From Chrysomallon squamiferum (lineage: Eukaryota > Mollusca > Gastropoda > Neomphalida > Peltospiridae), in contig CM022665.1 of NCBI GenBank assembly GCA_012295275.1, positions 35,283,522 to 35,347,521 on the forward strand: DNA of 64,000 bases, written 5' to 3'. Both the position numbers and the translations under genes were made by a program. Every line of letters begins with the position of its first letter. Position 1 is the first letter of the stretch. Shown here piece after piece: positions 39,640 through 51,986 of this stretch. The notes beneath the pieces were generated by a model that made no database searches, was not told where the DNA came from, and was given only the letters and a program-made list of their open reading frames with translations.

Positions 39640-42600
39640 GTGTGTGTGTGTATAATTATATATATATTGTAATTAATGCATAATGCTATAAGTTTTGTGT
39701 AAAAATAATAATAATGCATTTTACAGATAGTATTTTATATGAATCTCAGACTTCTGCTATGCATTTTGTAGCTGTACCAGAAATATCAGAAGAGATCATT
39801 TATATATATATATCTCTTTTGGACATTGTCACAGTAAACATTTTTGGCAGAAAAATATAATTACGCATCAAAATGTATATTTAACATCCATACTTACTCT
39901 TTTTGTTTTTAATTTGCTTTTTCTTGTTTTTGGGTGTATTATCTTCAGGACAGTTTCTTTTTCATTATTTACTATCCAAAAAGATATATTTTGTGTTTTG
40001 CTTTCATTTTTGTTGTCAACATAGATTGTTTCAGTATATTTATACATGCATATATGAAACTTTACTGGAAACAAGTAAAGATTTAGAAATGAAGATGGAT
40101 TGACTGATTATAACCAGAATTCTTTCTTTAGATTTCAAAATCATTTAAAACATGATTTTGATTATTTTGTATCTGTTGTTTGCTTGTTTGTTTATTTTTT
40201 TTATTTTTTTTTTTATCATTAATATGAGGCTGTAATTATCATTTATTTATTTATTTATTATTATTATTATTATGATTATTATTATATTTTTTTTTTTTTA
40301 CATATTGTGTAATTATGTTTCAAACTGTAATATTTTGCAGCATGCCAAAATTGGAACTGCAGTGAGTGTGTTCACTTGGTCACCATTTTTTAAGTTAACA
40401 TTGATTTGAATTAGTTAATACAGAATACTTTCATTCATTTAGGAATTGATTGATTAATGGGGTTTTTAAATTAAGAATATTTTTTTTTTTTTCTTTTTTT
40501 TGTATTATTATTACTGGTTTGTTTTTATTTTATTTTGAGTGCTTTCATTATTGAACCATTATGTTGCTATTCGTTTATGAATTTTAAAGTTGTTTTTAAC
40601 TCATTTCATAAATGTTAGTTCTCACTTTTAACTACACATTTATCTTTTTCTTTAATGTTTTAATTTAAACAGATTTTCAGAAAATTACTAATGTTAAATT
40701 GATTACTCAGTATGTCTTATTTTAAATTTTACTGCATTATTTTAAAGAAATTATCTATTTTTGTTTTATTTTTAGTTATTAATTTGTGCTTTATGGTATT
40801 TTTACATCTGAATTTTAGTTTAAATGATTTGTGGGATTATTTTGGATAAAATATATTTATGATTTTAATTTAATTTCCTAATATCAACAAACAAAGCTGT
40901 TCAGTCGTATTCAGATGTAATTTATGTTTATTGATAATAAATTGTTTTCTGGTCATTTTAAGGAATTTTTATAATAAATGTTACATGATAATAATCTTAG
41001 TTTTCTTCATACAAATTTCATATTTATTTATATCAGTTAACTAAAATAAAATGTTAGTTTTAAAAGAATTCTGACTTAGTCTTCTAGGTTTTAATGTTAA
41101 AGTTTAAACAGTATACCTTTCATTTTAAATTTTCAGAATTGAGTAATTACAGTGTTTTAAGTTCATAATTAACTGCAGTAATTATATTATTCAAAATACA
41201 AGGACAAATGCAGTGATGGAATAATTTCCTTATGTTGTGCATGCAGAGACTGCATAGCATACACTGTGAAAATGATTTAATTGTAATTGGAAAATATGGA
41301 GTGGTTTTATTTTTCAGGTCTGGAGGTGAAGATGATGGTTTGTTTGATTCTCTGGAACCTGATCTTAACACATCCATGACATGGCAAGAGGCCTACCAGT
41401 TGGCATCATCCTGGAAACATCGACACTCACAAGAAAATCTTGTGGATGCTGTTGAGAAGTCAGATCCATCATCATCATCATATACACGATTGAAAGAAGA
41501 AGGTGTTGATAATGAAGATGATGATGATGATACAACTGAAGTTGAAGGTAACCTTTTATCTCTTGCTGAAGTACATGCTACACTTTATATTGCATCATGT
41601 GATTCATTATGTATACAATGCTTTCTTGGCTATGGAAAATATCCCAAATTCATTTCTGTCTTTAATTTTGTAGCTTAAAAAGTAGATAACATTGAGATTA
41701 TAAAGTATTTAAATTATTACTGCATTTTTTTATTATATTTTTTATTTTTTATTTTTTTTTTATTAACTGGTTATTAAAAACATACTGTTTTATTTTGCTA
41801 GATTCTGAATATGAAATTGATGAAGAATCAACAGAAGAAGGTGAATCTGAAGAAGAAGAAGAGGAATGTGAAAAAGGAGAAAAAGAAGCAGAGGTGGAAG
41901 AAATCAAAACAGATATGGATGTGAACAAGGGAGAAAAGACTAAAGATGAACTAAAAGACAAAGGTGAAGTGCCATCACCCTTGAAATCACCATCAGTGTC
42001 AGCCATGTTTGCAGCTCGTGCCAACTTTTTTGCATCACCACCAGAACCAGTTCGGATTGATGCTAAACAGATCTTTGATTTGAAAAAGAAAGACGAAGAA
42101 GAAAATAAACCAGAAAGCTCCAAGACAGTTGTAGAGCAAATTGATGAAAAAGAGAATAAAGATAAGGAAAAACTATTGATTGATGAGGGTGAAACATCAG
42201 AAGGTAAGAGTGAATATTACATTTTCTAGCTATGTTTACACTGTCTATTCTTCAATTAATTTTTTTTTAAATCCATTTGTCAAGTATTAGTCATCACATT
42301 TGTAGGTGTAGGTGTTTTTATAAAGAAATGTCTATGTGGAAAAGGTGCTTGTCTAAAAATAAAAAAGACATATTATAAAAAACTTGGAAAGTAATTATTT
42401 TTTAATAATCTTGTAAATATTTTGTAGTTGATGAGGTTGAAAATGATACCGAGTTAACAACTGATGCTGACAATGAAGATAACTTGCAGTCAGAAGAGGA
42501 ATCAGACCTCGACAAGACTGCAGTAAGTGAGGCTATGCAGAAGCTTTTAGTTGCTATGGAAACTAAACCTTCTGTAACAGACTCTGAAGAGGAAATTCGA

Positions 42601-45600
42601 GATGTTGTGTCTGATGTTGAAAATGAAGTTTTCAGTAGACGTTTGGATGATACAGAGAAGGAAGTTCTTAGGAGTATTGAGAACATGAAAGACAGTGAAA
42701 AGAAGTCAGAGGATGGCAAGCTGCAATTGGTTCTACAGAGTGTAAAGCCAGTGAAGGGAGATGACCACAGTACAAACATTATTGACTTTGAATCCATTGA
42801 TGAAACATTTGTGACTGACAGAAGACGACGACGAAAGAATTTAAGATCAAAACAAAATCACAGGACTGATTCAGATTCGAGTTTCACAATCTCAACTCCC
42901 TCTGGATCTCTGCACTCATCTCAGAGTTCACTGAGAGAAGATGTTGCCTACAACCAGCATTTCCTTGACAGTGCTGATGATGATGTGAGACCTGATGATG
43001 ACATGTTGAATGATTACACAACAACAATGAGCATGGTGCTTGATGAGGATCAGGTGGAGAATGAGAAAAGTGATGATATAGTCATGGAAGTTGGTGAGGA
43101 TATAAATGAAAATACTGTTTGTGAAGAAATGTCTGATAAAGATGATTATAAAACACCTGAAGTGAGATTAATGAAAGAGAAAAGAAAAAACTCCAAGTCT
43201 GATCAAGGAACAGGTGATGTTTTTTTGTCTCAAGAAGTGATGGAGGAACACACAATAAATGTGTTAAAAAATAAACCTGTACCACTGTCTGCTAAAAGGT
43301 CTGAATCTCCACAGTTTTCTAAGAAATTTGAACCAAAAACCAGAGTCTCAGAAAATCATAACCAAGCAAATCTTGTTAAAAAATTACCACTGATACCTTG
43401 TGCTTCACAAAATCAGTTGCAAAAGAACATTGGAAGGTCAGAAAGTTCAACAGCATCAGAATCGTCCTCATCACCAACATTCAAACAAAAGTCTGTAGTG
43501 AGTAACCCTTCATGTGAATCTTCCTCTTCTGTCCTCAAGGACAGTGACAATGTTGATTATAAATCTAGTGGATCAGACAGCAGAGAAACTAGTACATCAC
43601 CCATTCCCTTGTCTAGAACACCCAAACCTGCAGTCAAGACACCAAAACAAAACAAAACAAAAATATCTGTAGACCGAAACAGGATTTGTTCTGATTCATC
43701 TTCAGAACAGCAAGGATCAGATGGGTTGGAAGTTGTTCGCAAGAAAATTCCTCTAGACAAGAGTCTCTTGGAAAAAGGACCAGTAGCAGTAAACAGTCCC
43801 ACGAAAAAGAACATGGAGGATGACATGGACATTCCATTTGCAGATGAAAGTGAAGTTGATGAGAAATTTTATACTCCGGCTACATCCATTAAAACAAAAC
43901 CTCATCAGATTGATAAGGAACCTGTGAATAAAAATGTGAGAAAAAGACTGTTGCCCACTCCACCTAAAGAAACTCCAGCTGTGCTGTCTGCAGATCAGAT
44001 CAGAGAAATTCGAAAGTCAGAACTGGAAAAAGCCAAACAAAAGGCTCGTGAAAAAGCCCGCTTGAAGAGTGATGAGGAGTTAGGCTTGCAGTGTATCAAT
44101 AGAGCATATAACATGCCAGCAAGCCGTGTGGCAAAGAAAGTTAAGACTGATAACCATGATCGAAGAAGTACCTCATACTCGTCAGCTGAACCACAGTCTA
44201 GTGATACTCTGGCTGACAGTGATGACAGAGGTACAGAAACAACTGTGTCCAGTACTGCTGAAATTGGCCAGACATCTCTGTGCAGCAAAAGCAAGAAGAA
44301 AAGACAGAAAGCCACCACAAAATCTCCCAAAAGCAAGATGAAAAAATCTGAAAGCAAAGATGACAATTCTGAAAAAAATGAAACTGATCATCAGAAAAAA
44401 GAAAAGAGGAAATCACTTCTGTCAAAGTTGTTAAACAAATCACCAGAGAAAACAGTCAGAGAGAAAAGTGTTTCAGAAAGTAAGTTGGATTCCAGTACCC
44501 AGCACAATTCAGACAGGAACAAAAAAATGTCAGAATCAAAATCTGACAGAAAGAAGAAAAGAAAATCTCGTTCAAAGGATTCACTGGATTCTGGTTTAAG
44601 TGAGAATATTAAAGGACTTCAGATTGGTTCTGTGTTTTATACAGAGACTGAAGTATCAAAGACAGCCAAGAAACCTGTTTTTCGTATTCCTGTTGCCCCA
44701 AAAGCAGAAGGTAGTTTATTTCATTTTGTATTTTGTAGAAATTTAATTATTTTTTCCTAAGGATTAAACTATTATTTTTGTCTTACTGAATTTAAAATGA
44801 ATGCCATTTCAGAATAATAAATAAATAAATAGAAAAGTATGTTGTATTTTAATTTTTATATATTCTGTTTGTAGTTTGTTGGTTTTTTCATGTTTGTTAT
44901 TTTTGTTTTGGTTTTTTTGTGTTCTTATTGGGCATTGTTTTTTGTCTTTGCTGATTCCATAATAGTGTACTTATAGTTGTAATAATTATTAGAGTAACAG
45001 TGCTTGTTAAATCTAATTTTCAGTTGATGAATTTTCTGATTCTGCAGAAAGTATGATGTCAACCAGTACCCTGCAGATGAAAAGATATGTGAGTATTTAA
45101 CATAAAGTGTATCAAATACAGTGATTTAATATAATCACATATCTTTGCTAATACTAATTTTAATTGCATCACTTCATAAACTGAAATCCTGCTTATCCCA
45201 TTCTAGTAAATGTCTGCCATTTACATAGTTTTGTTGTTCCTTAGCAAGACCATATGTTGAACCGAAATTTCCAGGAGGGAAAAAGAATTTTTGTTTTAAA
45301 ATATTTTCCATTAATTTTACCATTAACATATTTCCAACGGTCTGTTGGCATTGGACCAGAAGTTGTGAATGGTAACAATTCATATTTCAGGATGAGACAG
45401 ATGAACGATTTGCTAAACGTCTCCAGCGTGCAGCACAGAAACAGCAGAAGTTGGCAGAACAGAAACGTCTTCGATCAGCACAGGAAATACAGAGACAGCT
45501 AGAAGAAGTGGATGAGAAACAGAGAGAACTGGAAAACCGTGGAATTGTTGTGGAAAAGGCTTTGAGAGGAGAGGGGCCAGGTGTGTTTGTTTTTTGATAA

Positions 45601-47999
45601 ATGTTATCATTTGAATGTTGGATTGTGTTAACCTGTGTTTTGTTATCATGTGAGAATTCATTTATTTCCAGCCTTTAGCAAAGTGCTTTTTTAAAAGACA
45701 CTTACCAGCTGGTATTATCTTCATTGTTTTCACCATCTGAATCTTTAGAGTGTAACAAATGCTGTAAAATTCCTTTTGTAATAAATAAATTGTGTTTACC
45801 TAATATTCAAAACTAATTTTTAAAATGTTTTTATACTGCAGATGCAAATAAAGAGGAGACCCAGCTGATGCAAGAATGGTTTAATTTAGTTCATGAGAAA
45901 AATGCATTGGTGAGATACGAGTCAGAGCTCATGGTGCGGTAAGTCGTCATCGATATTTTTTTTAACTTCTTTTTTTTACTGAGATGGGCATATCCATCTA
46001 AGTTCTAAGAATATGAGCTGTGATACAAGTAAACAATATCCTGGCATTGTACTGAAATGATGAAACTGGAGACTCTTTTGTAAATAGGCATACTGTGATC
46101 ACTAAAATAGGTACAGGGAAGGCAAAATCATAACTGTTATTCTCATCATTAAAGGTACTTGAAATTAATAACCTGCATATTTGATTTTTCCTCTATTACT
46201 TTATAAATATTAAAATGTTTAGCACTGAAAACAAGCTTGCACATATCATTTGTTAATAATGAATTGTGTAGAATTATTTACAACTTGAATTGTAACAAAT
46301 TTTCAAATGAAAATAAAATCAGTAAATTTTTAATAAACAGACTGTTGTTTTCCAGTGCTCGGGAGCTTGAATTAGAAGATAGGCAGGCAAGATTGCAGAT
46401 GGAATTACGAGAGTGTATGCATAATGGAGGTTTGTGTTTTTAAATGTTTTTACATAATCTACAAGCTTAATTAGTAATACAATCACAACCCGACATTAAA
46501 TAATTTGTAGTGACATCTTTTCATATGCATATATTGCAGTTGTATTTTTTTTTTTTTTTTTTTTTTTTTGTATTTCTACAATTAATCAGGGTACACTTTG
46601 AAATCACTGAATTGCTGCATTGTTTGGTGTCACAGTGACTAGTCTGAATGGTATTACTACCTGTCTAAAGGGTAGCAGACTATAATAGCTTCACGTAACA
46701 AGGTGTTAATTATCCGAGACAGCTTAAACTACTAAATGACTATTCTGTATCCCAGTAGAGAACAATAACACAGACACGAATTCAGTATCGATAATTGTTT
46801 TATATATACATATGTAGTTTACACAAATTAATCCCAAATGGTAATATATAGTTACATAGTTAAATCGTACGCGTTTTCAAATAATACAAAACTAATTCAG
46901 AACAGTTGGTTACTTGATTTTTCTAAATATTATTTTTTATTATTAAAATATGTTAACCTTTTATTATAAATGTAAGTACATACCACTGAATAACACTATA
47001 AAAATTCAACAGTAATAGATTTAGCTATCTTAACACATTCAATATGTATGTTACATATACAAAACATTTAAACATATTTACCATTGTCTGTGTTTTCCTT
47101 TGTCTTGTGCAGACAGCCCACAGACAAAGAATCTCAAGAAGGGCACTGATCAAAGAGATCTCATTCAAAATTTATATACCCGTCACTTGGGTGTTCAATC
47201 TACACCTCTGCAGATAGCCTTTCTGAATTTACTTTGCAGCTTTTAATGCCAATTTTGAATATTCTATAATTTACTATAAAGAAAACCAAATTACAATTAA
47301 AAACAAATCTGGCAAAGAGGCACTAACAAGGTTCCGTCACTCTTGGAACACAGTAATCACCTGCTGGAAATATGTTTTTTAGATGGTGATAAGACTGAAG
47401 ACCAGGCAGGAAAGGAAAAAAGAATTCTTGATGAGCTGTTGGAGGTAGTGGAGCAGCGCGACAACTTGGTGGCCATGTTGGAGGAAGATCGATTGAGGTC
47501 TGTACCAGTCTGCTTTTTATTTTTTAATCTTCATGAAATAGTGATGTTCAAATATTACTTATTTTATTGCCATTTTGTACAAACAACTGTTGATTTGTTT
47601 GTAATATTAAGAGCATTTATTTGGACAATTAAAAGTTTTATAGTTTGAAAGTTTGGTAAACTGGTAAATAGTTTCTTTATTTACATATCTATATCTATAT
47701 ATATTTGTTTGTTTGTGCTGAGATGTGTTAAAACATCATTTGTTCATTCATTCATTTATTCATTCATATCTTTATATATGTACATCATATATAGTATGGT
47801 TAGTTAATTAGTTTGTACAAAAAACAGTAATTGAGATTTTAAATAAACTGTATTTTACAGAGAACAGGAAGAAGACCGTGATCTACAAGATATGATGTTA
47901 CAAAAAGGTTTTGCACTATCACCAATGAGTTACACTAAAGGGCTTGGAAAGTATGACAGTTTGTCGGCACTAGATGAAACTGGAGATAAAAAGACATGA
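28525..47999 (+). CDS. MICAL: MICAL F-actin monooxygenase
   Basis: Exons: 28525-28788, 30975-31182, 31564-31677, 32194-32295, 32658-32914, 33414-33671, 34082-34287, 34549-34697, 35021-35180, 35457-35653, 35848-35966, 36152-36211, 36604-36795, 37347-37542, 37754-37842, 38190-38283, 38513-38726, 39016-39063, (40341-40361 optional), 41318-41547, 41802-42203, 42428-44710, 45024-45088, 45391-45580, 45842-45938, 46356-46429, 47383-47497, 47861-47999. All phases agree: 6522 nt, 2173 aa without the optional microexon, 2180 with it. Domain order is FAD monooxygenase, CH, LIM, long acidic linker, bMERB coiled coil, as in MICAL1-3. The family oxidises methionines of F-actin using NADPH and FAD, which disassembles filaments downstream of semaphorin-plexin signals. 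The bMERB region binds Rab8-family GTPases and self-inhibits. The start chosen is the first of two adjacent ATGs (28525) in frame with the conserved N-terminus. No stop or frameshift interrupts it. Confidence 0.95.
28991..29056 (+). pseudogene. MICAL: Frameshifted partial copy of MICAL coding exon 1 inside intron 1
   Basis: Matches 28601 to about 28668 of coding exon 1 almost exactly, with a small internal deletion (CTGTGCAATATCC in the exon, CTGCAGTATCC here) that would shift the frame. It has no splice acceptor in register and is not expected to be coding. It lies only about 200 bp past the exon it copies. Confidence 0.88.
29939..30014. repeat. (GT)n(GA)n microsatellite in MICAL intron 1
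   Basis: A short GT run followed by about 32 uninterrupted GA units, a polypurine strand in the transcript direction. Confidence 0.92.
35021..35653 (+). other. MICAL: MICAL calponin-homology domain (exons 9-10)
   Basis: Residues about 520-638. Begins [19 protein letters not shown], then [20 protein letters not shown], the standard core of a type-2 CH domain. The second half ([19 protein letters not shown] ... [10 protein letters not shown]) is in exon 10. The intron interrupts codon Ile after HAFRPSLM. In MICALs this single CH domain helps actin substrate engagement. Confidence 0.93.
36523..36596. repeat. (ATT)n microsatellite adjoining a MICAL splice acceptor
   Basis: About 24 ATT/TTG-type triplets ending only a few bases before the acceptor CAG at 36601-36603 of the exon 36604-36795. 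It therefore forms the pyrimidine/branch-point environment of that exon. Confidence 0.9.
37347..37842 (+). other. MICAL: MICAL LIM domain (exons 14-15)
   Basis: Residues about 778-835. Zinc ligands are visible: Cys778, Cys781, His799, Cys802 for the first site; Cys805, Cys808, Cys832, His835 for the second. Spacing CxxC...HxxCxxCxxC...CxxH is complete, so both zinc fingers should fold. The intron falls before FYCFRH. Confidence 0.92.
39602..39671. repeat. (TA)n(TG)n(TA)n compound microsatellite
   Basis: Located in the large MICAL intron between 39063 and 41318. It has no coding meaning. Confidence 0.85.
40341..40361 (+). CDS. MICAL: Candidate 21-nt cassette microexon of MICAL
   Basis: Preceded by TATTTTGCAG and followed by GTGAGT. 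The flanking exons (39016-39063 and 41318-41547) are both in phase 2. Inserting 21 nt keeps the frame and adds seven residues (CMPKLEL after the split codon). It lies in the acidic linker after the LIM domain. Skipping gives the shorter form. Supported by splice-site quality and frame only. Confidence 0.55.
41802..44710 (+). other. MICAL: MICAL acidic, low-complexity linker (exons 20-21)
   Basis: Exon 20 (41802-42203) and the 2283-nt exon 21 (42428-44710) encode about 895 residues rich in Glu, Asp, Ser and Lys with no folded domain visible. Exon 21 ends with lysine-rich stretches near 44290-44580 that could be nuclear-localisation-like or simply charged linker. One exon of this size amid exons of about 50-260 nt is unusual in the gene. 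Vertebrate MICAL3 also has a very long linker here, so this may be MICAL3-like. Confidence 0.8.
45391..47999 (+). other. MICAL: MICAL C-terminal bMERB (DUF3585) coiled-coil domain
   Basis: Exons 23-27, residues about 1970-2140. Begins [20 protein letters not shown], then long charged helices with Leu spacing ([19 protein letters not shown], the Rab-effector bMERB signature), ending with [19 protein letters not shown] and [19 protein letters not shown]. This is the Rab-binding, autoinhibitory module shared by MICAL, MICAL-like and EHBP1 proteins. The last exon adds a short tail and TGA at 47997-47999. Confidence 0.9.
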
Positions 48000-48199
48000 C
48001 AGTAATTTTACACTTCTTGAGAAGATCATTAAAAAGAAATGTGTTTAGTGAAACAAACATAAAAATAATACTTAGTATCTCCTATGGAGATTCAGGTGTT
48101 TGTCAGTCTTACTGGAACTATGACTGAAACTAGTTCTAGAACTGTTAAGATCTGTGTTATTGTATACTGAGCTGTGACAAGGTTTTAATTTGTGAAACT

Positions 48200-48205
48200 A
48201 ATAAA
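48200..48205 (+). terminator. Candidate MICAL polyadenylation signal
   Basis: AATAAA about 200 nt past the MICAL stop. A second AATAAA lies at 48372-48377. Confidence 0.45.
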
Positions 48206-49313
48206 ATATCAGGTTAGTATATTTGAAAGTAACAGTGCTGGGTTTTTTTTGCTTTAAATCTTTGTTTTATTTTTGTATAATCCAGGTGAAAGAAACATCT
48301 TCAATTTTTAATGCTTCTGTTACATGTTTTTAATTTTTGTGTTCATCTATAATGAATTTTTAATTTTTACTAATAAAATTTTATTGTTTAAGGGCTTCAG
48401 TACCATTATATTGTTTTCCATTACAAGATATTGACTGGTTTTAAAATACAGTTTGAATTATGGTCACACAAATCAGTTTTTAAAACCATCACATGTTCAT
48501 ACATGCCCAATTTGGTAATTTTAATTGAAACATTTTTTTAAAGATTATTTATAAAGAAACTGAAATCAAAACTTTTGATATTTTTAAAAACATTTGTATT
48601 TGTATTTTTTTTATTTTTAAATTGTCAGTTGATTTTGACAAAATTTTCATGGCAATGCATTTCAAGGATGTAATAAATTGTTCATGCAGTCAGATACATC
48701 AGAGTTCTGTTTGGCAATCGAAATTTATTGAACAAAATGATGAATTAATGTATTATTTTATTTAACACTTAACAGAAAGTAAATTTTAAACTTGGCAGGT
48801 ATGATAAATCTGCATAAAATACACTTATCTTTGTTTAATAAATTTGTGTTAACAATTTAATTAGTTTGTTATAATTCTTAATTGCAGATTTATGTGATAA
48901 CTGCTTTCAGATTTGTTAAAACTGTTAGTTCATTTTAAAATGCACATCTATATTTGTTATCTATATGTACACACACACACAGCTTTTCCACATTGTTATT
49001 GTCCAGTTACTGTTTTAATACTTTTGTAAATATAAAATACTCAGACAGTAGCTTTAGTTGTTTTTTTTGTGTTTTTTTAAAATATTGATTCTATTTATTC
49101 AAACATTCTAAAGATTCTTTTGGTCGAACATGCAAACACATTTTGTGTCCTTTAAATCTGGTTTGTCCTTAGTAAGCTATCTTTATTAATAATAATTTAA
49201 CAATAATATATGGAGGTTCAAATTTTCTTTTTTATTGTGTCATTTCATTCATAAAAGCCATTAAAAAAAATTATAAGACTGCAGATAACCTAAACATTCT
49301 CAAATTAGAAAAC

Positions 49314-49351
<38 letters not shown>

Positions 49352-51893
49352 TAAATATAAATTTGTATGTAAGGAATATGTCAACTGTCAATAATAGAAT
49401 AGATTTATTTATTTGATTTTTAGCTTCTTTTTTTTTATTATATGTTTTTAATCATACAGAGAAATCCAGTTTGAGATGGTTTATAGAAACTTGTATTCTT
49501 TCCACACTGCATTTTATACAGATGTACATTATATATTACTAGCATATTCTAGGTGTATTTTGCATAAATCAGTATCTCCAAAAGATCTTTAAATATGATG
49601 AATTGATAAGAAATGTATTAGAAAAACAATTATCTATTAAATAAACATCATTCTTGCCTTATTTATTGTGCATTCCCCATTGTTGCTTTATTTTTTCTCT
49701 GTTTTTTTTTTTTTTTCATTTATACATACTTCTATCCAGGATTTCAGAATAGGCATTATTATTATTATTATTATTGTTGTTGTTGTTATTTAATACATGA
49801 TTACTTCTATAAAGGGCTATTATAAATCAAGTGAGTAAGGTTGTGTTGTTTCATTCTTCCAATATTGGTAAAGCCACAAAATGTATGCTTATGTGCTAGT
49901 CATTATGCAAAGGTCATATATACATTTCATTCATGCAGATCAGCTTGTGGCTGATAATAAAATACAACATTAATTTATTTTTGTTTGTTCTTTGTTTTTT
50001 TTCTACCATTTTGCCTTTTTATTTTATTGAACACTTAATTTGGTCTTCCATTGAGTGGTATTTTCTATTTTAAGAAAGAAGAAAAAAGACATTACCCACT
50101 GATTTATTTTAATGTGAATGATCAATTCTGTTTTCATTAAAATAATGGCTATAAAGCAAAAAATACATAAGTAACACTTGGATTACAATCTGCTTATATC
50201 GTAATATTGTAGTGATCTCTGGGAATGAAATACATGTACTCTGATTTCATGTTGGTAGCTAATTACTTCTTAATTTTAAAACTAGTTTCATACAGTTATG
50301 AAAGTTTAAAGGTAATCCTTTCTGTACCTTTTACCAGCTGAAGAACACAAATCAAAGTCACTGTGTTTGTTAAAAAACAATGATACTGAAAAGATGTGCT
50401 TTTTAATGCAGTGAGAAACAAAAATTGAATGAACAATTTATTTGTGGAGTTCTACAATGTATAAAATCATACTGAACCATCAATGTATTTAATACATTTT
50501 TTCCCACAATAAAACATGGTCATGTCTGGGGGGAAAAAAAATGAAATAACAAATTAAATGAATTTTAATAAAAGTAAATTTGTAAGTCACATGTTATTTT
50601 ACAAGTTATGTATATGTATTCATAGCATCATAAATTACATAACTAAATATAGCCACATTTTATGATAAATGTTCACTTCTGTTACATGTAATGCATTTCA
50701 TTTATAGTTAAAGGTAATGTATAATTGAGTAGTTGGTATGAATAAAATATTCCTACCTTTACAAAAAAGGAATTAAAACTACATATGAATATGTTAATGC
50801 ATCTTCAGCTATTATTTCATTATAAATGAAATACTTGCTTTAAGTAGCAGTCAGTTTGACAAATGCACAGTACTTCTGTATCATGGATGTCAGAATATGA
50901 CTTATAATACATTCACCAGTCTGTGACTACACATTTAAAATAATAATAATAATAATAAAAAATAAACAAAAATGAATAAAAAGTTTTTTTTATACATTCT
51001 AGAGCTCCAGAGAACTACAAACCACTTGCCTAAAAAATTATTGATAAAGACAATTTTTTCTTACAATAATATTACTTAAGATTTCCATGTGAAAAAAAGT
51101 TATTTTGGTATATTGATATGATGTCTTTTCAGACCAAATATGAACTGATGTATTGACATCTTAAAATAAAAACTTGAAATAAAATAAGAAATGAAACTAA
51201 TAAAAATCTGTACAATGATTCCATAAAATATCACTAACTCGTCACAAAAAATCACTAAAATTAATCTTTATCTGAAAATTAAAGGGGTTCCTAATTGTGT
51301 ATATAATGTAAAACATGAAATTAATGCTTCTTAAAATAATGCAGCCTCACAGAAAAGTGTATTAATTAATTTAGATATTATTTGTTTTATTCTTTTGTTT
51401 CCCCAAAGAGTGTAATACTCATACTGAACAGTCTGAAGTTTTTATTTACAGAAGAAACACTAATCCCTTGAGTATGACAATTTAAATTATTTTCTTCACC
51501 ATGTTATGTAATATGATCCTTCTGAAATAATAAAATGCTTTGCTGTTGCTGTTATTGATAATTAGCTGTAAATGCTAAGCAGGCTTTGCATAGTGCCATT
51601 GCAGTGTCAAAACAATGGACTGCACTGCTAGTATCAGTTTTCAATATCCTTAACAATTAAGCTGATTGGGTTACAATTATTCAGAGGAACCTTGTGTTAA
51701 TAGACTATTTACTCATTGCCACTTTTAACTGTGCTCATCCGAGTGGAAAAAACAAAGAAAACAAACACAAACTTGTGGATTATTGACTAACTAAATGTAT
51801 AAGATTATTCCTTTTTATATAGTGCTTAATATTCCTACACTGGAATATGTGAATTAAACTCTAGTTCCTAAATTTATGTATTTCTCCACTTTG
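48206..51893. other. Gap between convergent MICAL and SMPD2
   Basis: About 3.7 kb without coding sequence. Probably includes alternative 3' UTRs of both genes. Holds a T tract of about 30 (ending 49349), ATT and GTT repeats near 49756-49790, and an AAT run near 50940-50960. No third gene such as PPIL6 is seen between them. Confidence 0.6.
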
Positions 51894-51899
51894 TTTATT
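51894..51899 (-). terminator. Candidate SMPD2 polyadenylation signal
   Basis: AATAAA on the minus strand about 90 nt past the SMPD2 stop codon. Confidence 0.45.
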
Positions 51900-51986
51900 T
51901 TAGGCTATTTAACAAACACCTTTTTCACATTTGTTTAACTCATGAATTAATTTTATGATTTACAGTAGTTTTATGAAAAGTAAAAA

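Noticed and set aside
41749-44443. Several long Ser/Phe-rich minus-strand frames
   Set aside because: Antisense of the Glu/Lys/Ser-rich MICAL linker. Codons such as GAA and TCA read as Ser/Phe or stop-free on the other strand.
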